A stretch of DNA of 64,000 bases, taken from Nitrospira sp. (GTDB taxonomy: Bacteria > Nitrospirota > Nitrospiria > Nitrospirales > Nitrospiraceae). The stretch is from the NCBI GenBank assembly GCA_018242665.1, contig JAFEBL010000011.1, forward strand, positions 1-64,000. The letters are read 5' to 3'. The translations under genes and the position numbers were made by a program. Under the pieces are notes generated by a model. That model searched no databases and had not been told where the DNA came from. It saw only the letters and a program-made list of their open reading frames with translations. Positions 14,778 to 21,958 of this stretch are shown piece after piece. Position 1 is the stretch's first letter, and every line of letters starts with the position of its first letter.

Positions 14778-16559
14778 TTACATCCGCTCGGGAACTTCGA
14801 TGCCCAGCATGCCCAGTCCCTCACGCAAAAGACGCCCGGTGAGATGACACAGCGCCAGGCGCGATGAACGGACCGGCTCATCGGATTTGAGCACGGGACA
14901 GGATTCGAAGAAGTTGTGAAAACAGCCGGCCAGATCGAACAAATACGTCGCCACATTGCTCGGTTTATAGTCCACCAACACGCCGGGCAGAATTTCCCCG
15001 AATTGATTCAGCCGTTTGGCCAATAGGATCTCCGCCTCTTCCGTCAAGGTTAAGGGTTGATCGGCAGAGGGAGGCTCCACTGGTCGCCCGCTTTCTGCCG
15101 CCTTTCGGAAGATACTCTGAATCCGCACATAACTGTATTGCAGATACGGCGCGGTGTTGCCGTGGAAACTGAGCATCTTGTCCCAGTTGAATACGTAGTC
15201 GCCCTGCCTATTGGGAGACAGGTCGGCATATTTCACGGCGCCGAGTCCAATGATGCGAGCTGTCGTGGCGCGTTCCGCAGCGCCCAGTTCCGAATTGCGC
15301 TCGGCGATGAGCCGGTCCGCCCGCTCGACCGCCTCATCGAGGAGATCGGCTAATTTGACGGTCTCCCCGCTGCGCGTTTTGAACGGTTTGTTATCCTCGC
15401 CCAAAATGCTGCCGAACCAGACATGGCTGAGCGTCACTCGTCCCGCCGCCTCGGGCCGCCACCGGCGAAACACCGTGAACAGTTGGCGAAAGTGCTGCTG
15501 TTGCCGCCCATCCGTGACATAGACGATATCGTCCGGCGAGAACTCGCGCAGACGATAGTCCAAGGTGGCGAGATCGGTGGTCATGTAGTTGGCGGCGCCA
15601 TCGGCCTTCTGGACGATGGCCGGCACATCGACCCATTGGCCGTCGCGCTGGATCAAAAAAGGATCGTCTTTCTCAGGAACGCTATGGTCGCTGAAGACAC
15701 ACACAGCACCCTGACTTTCCCGCGCGACTCCCCGTTGCAACAAGTCCTCGACCACGCCTTTCAGCGCTGGATTGTAAAAGGACTCTCCATGCGTGTGATC
15801 GAACCGCACTCCCAAGCGGGCGTACAGCGCATCGAACTGGACTTGAGACAGCCGAATCATGTCCTGCCAGCTTGCCAGGTTCTCCGGATCGCCGCCTTGC
15901 AGTTTCACCAATTCCTGCTTGGCTTGCGCGCGTAGCGCGGGATCGTAGCCGGGCTTGTCGGGATCGCACTGCGCGCTCACGGTTTTATAGATTCGTTCCA
16001 ACTCGGCGATCGGTTCCTTGGCCAATGCGTCTCGGTTCAACAACGTCTTCCAGCCGACCAGCAAAATTCCAAACTGTGTCCCCCAATCGCCGATATGATT
16101 GTCGGCGATGACGCGATGCCCCAAAAACCGGCCGATCCGGCAGAGACAATCACCCAGAATCGTCGAACGAATGTGGCCGACGTGCATGGACTTGGCGACG
16201 TTCGGAGAGGAAAAATCCACCACCAGTGTCCGCGGGGCAAGCGGCGGGCAGCCCAATCGGGCATCTGCCGCCAGGACGGCGGTGCGGGCGGCGAGCCAGG
16301 AGGGATCGAGCCGGAAATTGATGAAGCCGGCGCCGGCAATTTCAGGCGGTGGCCCCATCGGCTCCATAGTGATTCGGGAGGCGATCTCCTGTGCCAATGC
16401 CCGGGGATTGACCCGCCGTTGCTTCGCCATGTGCATGGCCACGGGAGTCTGGTAATCGCCGAACCGACTGTCGCCGGCCGGCGTCACATGGATAGGGACA
16501 GAGTCATCTCCCAATGCCTGTCGGATCTTGGAGATCAGAAGTGAGGGAATCGTTTCCAT
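14778..16559 (-). CDS. argS: Arginyl-tRNA synthetase
   Basis: The protein has 593 residues from ATG at 16559, which has GAAAGGTG just upstream. An ATG at 16574 has no ribosome binding site. It charges tRNA-Arg with arginine. The N-terminal additional domain is at about 1-90. The class I HIGH signature appears as FSSPNVAKSMHVGHIRST near residue 120. The KMSKS-equivalent is FKTRSGETVKL near 360. The C-terminal DALR anticodon-binding domain ends ...LREGLGMLGIEVPERM. It is the last gene of the block starting at glyQ, 108 bp after ribE. An 8-bp inverted repeat (GGTGTGGC at 16575 with GCCACACC at 16612) lies in that gap. Confidence 0.96.
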   Translation of the reverse strand: METIPSLLISKIRQALGDDSVPIHVTPAGDSRFGDYQTPVAMHMAKQRRVNPRALAQEIASRITMEPMGPPPEIAGAGFINFRLDPSWLAARTAVLAADARLGCPPLAPRTLVVDFSSPNVAKSMHVGHIRSTILGDCLCRIGRFLGHRVIADNHIGDWGTQFGILLVGWKTLLNRDALAKEPIAELERIYKTVSAQCDPDKPGYDPALRAQAKQELVKLQGGDPENLASWQDMIRLSQVQFDALYARLGVRFDHTHGESFYNPALKGVVEDLLQRGVARESQGAVCVFSDHSVPEKDDPFLIQRDGQWVDVPAIVQKADGAANYMTTDLATLDYRLREFSPDDIVYVTDGRQQQHFRQLFTVFRRWRPEAAGRVTLSHVWFGSILGEDNKPFKTRSGETVKLADLLDEAVERADRLIAERNSELGAAERATTARIIGLGAVKYADLSPNRQGDYVFNWDKMLSFHGNTAPYLQYSYVRIQSIFRKAAESGRPVEPPSADQPLTLTEEAEILLAKRLNQFGEILPGVLVDYKPSNVATYLFDLAGCFHNFFESCPVLKSDEPVRSSRLALCHLTGRLLREGLGMLGIEVPERM

Positions 16560-16667
16560 TGCACCTTTCTTCATGGTGTGGCCGACATAGCCAAATCAGA
16601 CATCGTGAACAGCCACACCGCTGGCGTCGCGAGCCTTGGCCGACAGACAGACGAGGGTTCCCTCCAT

Positions 16668-17324
16668 TCAGAGCAGTCCCCGCTTCTTCAAATAGTCCGT
16701 GTCGATGACGGGAGCCGGTTTGGACGGCAGGAGGCCTCGTTCCTGCAGCAATCGCTCGACATATTTTCCGATCAGGTCCGATTCCAAATTGACCCCATCA
16801 CCCACCTGCTTCAGGCCCAGTGTCGTCACCTTCGCCGTGTGGGGAATAATAGCCACCAGAAACGAGCGTTCGGCCACTTCGTTGATGGTCAGGCTGATCC
16901 CATCCACCGTGATCGAGCCCTTCTGCACGCAGAGGCGCAGCACCTCTTTGGGTGCCTCGATCTCCAGAATCAGCGCGTTGCCGTCCTGACGCCGGCTGCG
17001 AAGGGCACCGATGCCGTCGACATGGCCGGAGACCATGTGGCCGCCAATGCGTTCATTCAGTTTCATGGCGCGCTCGAGATTCACCGGCGAACCAGACGTG
17101 AGACTGCCGAGGGTCGTAACGTTGAGCGTCTCCGGAGACACGTCGACGGAGAAGTCGTGCTCGCTGCGCGCGACCGCCGTCAGACAGACACCGTTCACAC
17201 TCACGCTGGCGCCGATCATGAGGTCACCCATGACGGTTGAGGCCATGATGGTCAGACGCGTGCCCGCCAAACTTCGATTCAGCGCCGATACGGCGCCCAT
17301 TTCTTCCACGATGCCGCTGAACAT
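16668..17324 (-). CDS. ribE: Riboflavin synthase, alpha chain
   Basis: The protein has 218 residues. It converts two 6,7-dimethyl-8-ribityllumazine to riboflavin. It shows the two tandem lumazine-binding repeats: MFSGIVEEMGAVSAL at the start, and a second copy beginning HMVSGHVDGIGALRSR at about 95-110. The SVNGVCLTAV and TVDGISLTIN motifs sit at equivalent positions in the two halves. The start lies three bases after the stop of a 35-residue membrane peptide gene, implying translational coupling. ribD of the same pathway lies in the same block, about 3.5 kb upstream. Confidence 0.95.
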   Translation of the reverse strand: MFSGIVEEMGAVSALNRSLAGTRLTIMASTVMGDLMIGASVSVNGVCLTAVARSEHDFSVDVSPETLNVTTLGSLTSGSPVNLERAMKLNERIGGHMVSGHVDGIGALRSRRQDGNALILEIEAPKEVLRLCVQKGSITVDGISLTINEVAERSFLVAIIPHTAKVTTLGLKQVGDGVNLESDLIGKYVERLLQERGLLPSKPAPVIDTDYLKKRGLL

Positions 17325-17327
17325 ATC

Positions 17328-17435
17328 CTAGGCTCCCTTGCGTGTCTTCAAGAGATACACACAGAATCCCACCAATCCGATGCCCCCAATCACCGCAATG
17401 CCGCGCTGCAACGTTTCGATCAAGTCGGTATCCAT
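17328..17435 (-). CDS. Short single-pass membrane peptide (35 residues) coupled to ribE
   Basis: The frame runs from ATG at 17435 to TAG at 17328. AGGA lies seven bases upstream. The predicted product begins MDTDLIETLQRG, then has one transmembrane segment (IAVIGGIGLVGFCVYLL) and a basic end KTRKGA, giving an N-out/C-in topology by the positive-inside rule. It ends three bases before the ribE start. Standard gene finders would miss it by length. The evidence is ribosome binding site, topology and tight spacing. I know of no named family, and a regulatory leader peptide is the alternative. Confidence 0.6.
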   Translation of the reverse strand: MDTDLIETLQRGIAVIGGIGLVGFCVYLLKTRKGA

Positions 17436-17502
17436 CACGCTTCCTGCTTCCTGGTCAAAAGATTCTGTCACCATCCCAGAAAAATGCGGCCGGATTATAC
17501 CA

Positions 17503-18681
17503 CTACCGGGTGAGCGATCTCATCGTCGCCCAGAACGCAACGGCCGCGAGGATCTGGATCCCGGCGATCACGGCAAAGGCTCCCTGGTAGCTGGCGTGGG
17601 CAATCAAAAGCCCGGCCAGGAGCGGGCCGCTGGCATGCCCGATATCCATCACCGTTCCCTGCATCCCCATTCCCGCCCCTAGTCGTTTGAATTCCGAACT
17701 GTCGGCCACCAGCGCGGCAGAAGATGACGACACCACGGCTTCTCCGAACCCGAAGCCCGATGACAGCATCAGCAGCACGGCAAATGATCCGACATGGGGA
17801 ATGCTGATGAACGTCGCCGCGCAAATGACCAGGCCCAGCACGATCAACGGCTGTCGCCCCACTCGATCCGATATCCGGCCCATCACCGGCTTGGACAAAA
17901 ACGATGTCACCGCCTGCACACTGAACATCAGGCCCACCTCACCGGCGTTCAGTCCGACCGAGAGGCCATAGAGCGGCAGAAACGCCATGAGCGCGCCATT
18001 GGCGATCATCTTGGCCGCATCGGTGGAGCTGGTGATCAAGACTTTCCGGTTGCGGGCCACCGCGAGAAAGCCTTTCCCCATCTCCGCGATCACCGGAGCC
18101 AGCCCCTTCTCGCGTACGCGCGGGGGCGGCTCATCCAAATGCAGACTGAAGAAGATGAGGATGGCGATGCAGCCGAAGACTCCAGCCGTCACAAATGCCG
18201 TTGGAAACCCTGTCGTGTGGGCCAACCATCCGCCGAGAAACGGGCCCAGGAGGGAACCGGACTGGGTGCAGGCCGTGTAGGTGCCCATCGCCGCCCCCCG
18301 CCGCTCTTTGTAAAGATCCGCCACCGTGGCCAGGGCGCTCGGCGCGAAGATGGCCGTCGCCAATCCGTGAACAAATCGCAACGCGGTCAGGGCGTTGAGA
18401 TCGGAAATGAACGGATAGATGAACGGCGGCAACCCGAACGCCACGACCCCGATGCGGAGCAGCATCTTCCGCCCATAAATATCGGACAGGGCACCGGAGG
18501 GCAGTTTCAACAGCACTCCGGTAATCGTCGACACCGAGACGATCAATCCAATCCGTTCCGGCCCGGCACCAAGCGACTCTGCAAAGAGCGACAGCACCGG
18601 CATGCGAACGAGGTTATAGCTGATGAAACAAAACACGCCGAGGGTACAGAGGTAGAAAAAGCTGCGGGACGTGGTCATCAC
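17503..18681 (-). CDS. MFS transporter, drug-efflux type
   Basis: The protein has 392 residues with about 12 hydrophobic segments, the normal length for MFS antiporters. The conserved loop 2-3 motif is visible as GALSDIYGRKMLLRIG (about 62-77), and its repeat in the second half as GRISDRVGRQPLIVLG. The N-terminus has no signal peptide, as expected. It probably exports a small molecule using the proton gradient; the substrate is unknown. It starts four bases after the stop of the secreted protein gene and belongs to the glyQ-argS block. Its place between ribD and ribE makes a flavin or precursor substrate an idea only. Confidence 0.87.
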   Translation of the reverse strand: MMTTSRSFFYLCTLGVFCFISYNLVRMPVLSLFAESLGAGPERIGLIVSVSTITGVLLKLPSGALSDIYGRKMLLRIGVVAFGLPPFIYPFISDLNALTALRFVHGLATAIFAPSALATVADLYKERRGAAMGTYTACTQSGSLLGPFLGGWLAHTTGFPTAFVTAGVFGCIAILIFFSLHLDEPPPRVREKGLAPVIAEMGKGFLAVARNRKVLITSSTDAAKMIANGALMAFLPLYGLSVGLNAGEVGLMFSVQAVTSFLSKPVMGRISDRVGRQPLIVLGLVICAATFISIPHVGSFAVLLMLSSGFGFGEAVVSSSSAALVADSSEFKRLGAGMGMQGTVMDIGHASGPLLAGLLIAHASYQGAFAVIAGIQILAAVAFWATMRSLTR

Positions 18682-18685
18682 AATC

Positions 18686-19495
18686 TCATGGTGGAGGAAG
18701 CGCCGGTCTCTGCACAGGATTCTGCAAGGCAGCCAGGGCGGTTTTCAAGAAGGCGACCTGCTCATCTGGAAGGCCTGGCGGATCCGTCGCTTCGAACAGG
18801 ACCTGCTCAGGATGTTCACGCATGGCTCCAGCCAACCGACGGGCGGCATCAAACGCCTTGACGACCTGCCGATTGACCACCGTGCCGATGAGCGGACGCA
18901 GCAACGACAGCAGCCCGGAGTACAATCGGTTATCCAACCGAAGGTAGGCCACCATCGTATTGTCCATCGATTCGGTCCCCTGCCCGTCCTTCACCGGCTG
19001 CAATTTGAACAACACCAGGGCTTTGCCGCTGACTCGAGGCAGGAACCGTCCGTCATGCGTGCCTTCGATGTAGTACACCCGCGTGCCCCGATCCTGATAC
19101 AGCGGATGCACAATGCCTTCCGAGCCTTCGCCGTCCGTCGCCCAGAATGTCTCCTGACCGCGCCACTCCGCCTTGTAGAGTCCGAGATCGAGGCGATTCG
19201 CGAGGGCCGCGGCCATGACCGGATGCTCCAGCAAATAGAGGTAGGCATCTTCCGGCAACGGGGTACGGATCGGGCCGACCTTATTGGCCGTGGTGTAGTG
19301 CGTGACGATTGGCTCGATCCGGCAAGTCCAGGCCGCATCGATCCGATCGAGGGGAAACAACACCCCAGCATGGAGCGACGGGAGCGCGCAACGGCTCGAT
19401 TCGGCATGTCCGGCGGAAAGGAATGCGACGTATCCGGCCACGAAGAGGGTCGCTGCTACGCCAGTGCGTCGAGCGGCCAGGCCGGCCCTGCTCAT
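18686..19495 (-). CDS. Secreted protein of unknown function
   Basis: The protein has 269 residues. The signal peptide (about 1-31) ends SAGHAES. The mature part has a beta-rich centre: GLYKAEWRGQETFWATDGEG, TRVYYIEGTHDGRF, KALVLFKLQPV, TMVAYLRLDN. A helical C-terminus with a Pro-rich tail follows. Two Cys near the mature N-terminus (RCALPS and WTCRIEP) could form a disulfide. The beta pattern could be a lipid-binding or START-like sheet, but I cannot assign it. The start overlaps the stop of the upstream hydrolase gene by four bases, so the two are coupled. Confidence 0.65.
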   Translation of the reverse strand: MSRAGLAARRTGVAATLFVAGYVAFLSAGHAESSRCALPSLHAGVLFPLDRIDAAWTCRIEPIVTHYTTANKVGPIRTPLPEDAYLYLLEHPVMAAALANRLDLGLYKAEWRGQETFWATDGEGSEGIVHPLYQDRGTRVYYIEGTHDGRFLPRVSGKALVLFKLQPVKDGQGTESMDNTMVAYLRLDNRLYSGLLSLLRPLIGTVVNRQVVKAFDAARRLAGAMREHPEQVLFEATDPPGLPDEQVAFLKTALAALQNPVQRPALPPP

Positions 19496-20823
19496 GATGA
19501 CCGATGCGGCACAGAGATCGTGACCTGAGCGGGAAACAGCTGCGCAGGGTCGTGCCTGAGACGTGCCTGTCGCAGCAATGTGTCCACCTGGGGCGTGAGG
19601 ACGCCGTCGAACGACGGCTGCCCGTCGGTGATGATAGTCAGCGACTTGGACAGATCGATCAGATCGTCATTGAGGGACAACGTATACTGCCGGACGTGAT
19701 TGGTGCGCACCTCGATCCGATTGGGACCGGTGACCTGCGCGGTCAGCCTCGCATAGGTCCGCTGCCGGATGCTGTCATCACGCTTGTCGATGAGATCTTC
19801 AGAAAAGGAGGCGATCTGATCGGTCGCATCGATCCGCACCCACCCGAACGGCAAGAGATGGCTCGCATCGCGCACGACGGTCAGAGTCTTTGGCACTGGT
19901 GTTCGACGTTGCTGATCGAACCATGTGACCAGGTCAGGCAACTCCTCCCGCGGGAAAAAATGTCCACCGGCCATGGCATGGGTGCGGTCATGTTCACGAT
20001 AGATATACGGAGAGCCGAGATGCTTCAGCTCACCGGCGAGCTTCCGGCTCAATTCCACGGGCATGACCTGGTCCTGTGAGCCATGGATGATATAGACCGG
20101 CGTCGTGCGGAGATTTTCCAGAAATGGAAATAAGACATCGTCGATCCCGCTCGCCATCGGCGCCAGACCGGCGAACAGCGGGGCATGGTGCATGCCGATT
20201 AACCAGGCGCCAATACCGCCGTTGGACATACCGCTCAGAAATATCCTGTTTGGATCGATGCGATACCGTTCCCGCACGAGTTGCACGGTCGCCAACACGA
20301 GATCTTCGGCCCGCCGCGTGAACCAGGCGCCGGCTGGATAGGTCGGACAGGCCAGGATGTATTGTTCCCCCAATCGCGATTTCCATCGATCCAGGTAAGC
20401 TTCACCGGTGAACCCCGCGCCATGGAGACATACCACCAGCGCATAGTCTTTCGTCGGCTCATAACTCTGAGGAATGGACAGGCTCACCCGATACGGCCGG
20501 TCACGAACCACGACCTGTTCATCCGCCAACACCCCGACAGGCTGAAGGCCATGGGGTTGGCCCTTGCGCAGGATATCTTGCACGGCCTGAAGCGTCGCGT
20601 CAGGTCGCTGCACAATGGACGCCAATGTCGAGTTGGCCTGCTCGCTCTCCTGCGTCGTGAGGTATTGCCAAATTTGCGCAGCCAGATCCGTCGAGGATGA
20701 TTCTTCGGCTGCAGGGGTGAGAGAGACCAGCAGCGGCGCCAACCACATGCAGGTGAGAGACAGGAGGAGTAGCCCGCGACGCCGTAGATGAACCTGGTGA
20801 GCAGGGCGGAGTGAAGATCGCAC
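19492..20823 (-). CDS. Exported alpha/beta-hydrolase, esterase/depolymerase type
   Basis: The protein has 443 residues. An Arg-rich n-region and hydrophobic core (about 15-38) form a signal peptide. The alpha/beta-hydrolase fold has its oxyanion motif at HGAG (134-137), the nucleophile Ser200 in GMSNGG, Asp251 in IHGSQDQVMP and His288 in MAGGHFF. The triad is complete. The pattern resembles PHB-depolymerase/feruloyl-esterase-like peptidase S9 relatives. A C-terminal domain of about 120 residues, beta-rich (LPFGWVRIDATDQIASF...), may bind substrate. The natural ester or peptide substrate is unknown. It is tightly linked to ribD upstream (7 bp) and a secreted protein downstream. Confidence 0.82.
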   Translation of the reverse strand: MRSSLRPAHQVHLRRRGLLLLSLTCMWLAPLLVSLTPAAEESSSTDLAAQIWQYLTTQESEQANSTLASIVQRPDATLQAVQDILRKGQPHGLQPVGVLADEQVVVRDRPYRVSLSIPQSYEPTKDYALVVCLHGAGFTGEAYLDRWKSRLGEQYILACPTYPAGAWFTRRAEDLVLATVQLVRERYRIDPNRIFLSGMSNGGIGAWLIGMHHAPLFAGLAPMASGIDDVLFPFLENLRTTPVYIIHGSQDQVMPVELSRKLAGELKHLGSPYIYREHDRTHAMAGGHFFPREELPDLVTWFDQQRRTPVPKTLTVVRDASHLLPFGWVRIDATDQIASFSEDLIDKRDDSIRQRTYARLTAQVTGPNRIEVRTNHVRQYTLSLNDDLIDLSKSLTIITDGQPSFDGVLTPQVDTLLRQARLRHDPAQLFPAQVTISVPHRSS

Positions 20824-20830
20824 GATACTC

Positions 20831-21958
20831 CTATCGAGTCGGGAAATCAGCCTGGATCAGCATATCACGCCCGACAAGCTCCATGCGGAGATTCTTGAGC
20901 GGCACGGCCTCGCGTAGGTGGCGCGGTGAGAGACCTCCCAACAACCCCTTCGCATCCTGCCCACCCAGCAGGAGCGGGGCGATAAAACACATCAACCGCT
21001 GAGGCAGTCCCGCTCGAAGCACGGCCGCATTCACATCGCTTCCGCCTTCGACTAACAGACTCGTGACGCCGAGCTGTCCAAGCCTCGTCCACAATGCCAT
21101 GAGATCGACGTGCCCGCTGGCTTTGGGCAGCACCAAGACATCAATGCCGCAATCTCGCAAGCGCTCGATCTTTGTTGCCGCAGCCGCGCGTGTGGTGGCA
21201 ATCACGGTATGGGCTTCGTCCTGTCGTTGCAGCACGGCTGCCCCCGACGGAATACGTAGTCGGCTGTCGACCACCACCCGGAGCGGCTGCCGCGGAGCGA
21301 GTCGCGCGGGATCAACACCCGTCCTGGCGGTGAGCTGCGGATCGTCGCGTAGTACCGTACCGATCCCGACCAGCACGGCATCGACGTCGGCGCGCAACCG
21401 ATGGGCCTGCATCCGGGCTGCCTCATCGGTGATCCACTGCGATTCGCCGGCAGCCGTCGCGATCTGGCCATCCAACGTCATCCCGGCTTTCAGGATGGTG
21501 AAGGGCCGACCGGTCTGCACCCAATGGATATAGGCCTCGTTGAGTTGCCTCGCCTCGCTTTCGCAGCAACCGACGTCGACCTGAATCCCTGCCCGCTTGA
21601 GTTGAGTCACGCCCCGTCCCTGCACCTGCGGATTCGGATCGACCATGCCCACGACGACGCGGCGGACGCCGGAGCCGATGACCAGGGGAACACAGGGTGG
21701 GGTGCGTTTTTTGAGATGACTGCAGGGTTCGAGGGTCACGTAGAGGGTGCCGCCTTTGGCGCGAGACCCAGCCTGACTCAAGGCGATCACTTCGGCATGG
21801 GGGCCGCCGACTTTGCGATGGGAACCCTGTCCGACAATAGTCCCGCGGTGGACGACGACCGCGCCGACCATGGGATTGGGGCTGGTGTGCCCCCGGCCCT
21901 TCGCGGCAAGGCGAAGCGCCAGGGCCATCAACTCAAGATCGCGGGGAGACGATCTCAC
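20831..21958 (-). CDS. ribD: Bifunctional riboflavin biosynthesis protein RibD
   Basis: The protein has 375 residues if GTG at 21958 is used. That start overlaps the ppdK stop (GTGA) and keeps the usual N-terminal helix before LMALALRLAAKGRG. An ATG at 21928 would give 365 residues. The deaminase domain (about 10-150) has the Zn ligands in GPHAEVIAL and LEPCSHLKKRTPPC. The reductase domain (about 155-370) begins FTILKAGMTLDGQIATA and contains LLVEGGSDVNAAVL. It deaminates the pyrimidine of the GTP cyclohydrolase II product and then reduces the ribose. It shares the block with ribE. Confidence 0.94.
   Translation of the reverse strand: MRSSPRDLELMALALRLAAKGRGHTSPNPMVGAVVVHRGTIVGQGSHRKVGGPHAEVIALSQAGSRAKGGTLYVTLEPCSHLKKRTPPCVPLVIGSGVRRVVVGMVDPNPQVQGRGVTQLKRAGIQVDVGCCESEARQLNEAYIHWVQTGRPFTILKAGMTLDGQIATAAGESQWITDEAARMQAHRLRADVDAVLVGIGTVLRDDPQLTARTGVDPARLAPRQPLRVVVDSRLRIPSGAAVLQRQDEAHTVIATTRAAAATKIERLRDCGIDVLVLPKASGHVDLMALWTRLGQLGVTSLLVEGGSDVNAAVLRAGLPQRLMCFIAPLLLGGQDAKGLLGGLSPRHLREAVPLKNLRMELVGRDMLIQADFPTR

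Noticed and set aside
16575-16619. 8-bp inverted repeat GGTGTGGC/GCCACACC before argS, considered as a T-box or attenuator
   Set aside because: T-boxes have specific conserved elements which are not visible here, and the loop of 29 bases gives a weak stem.
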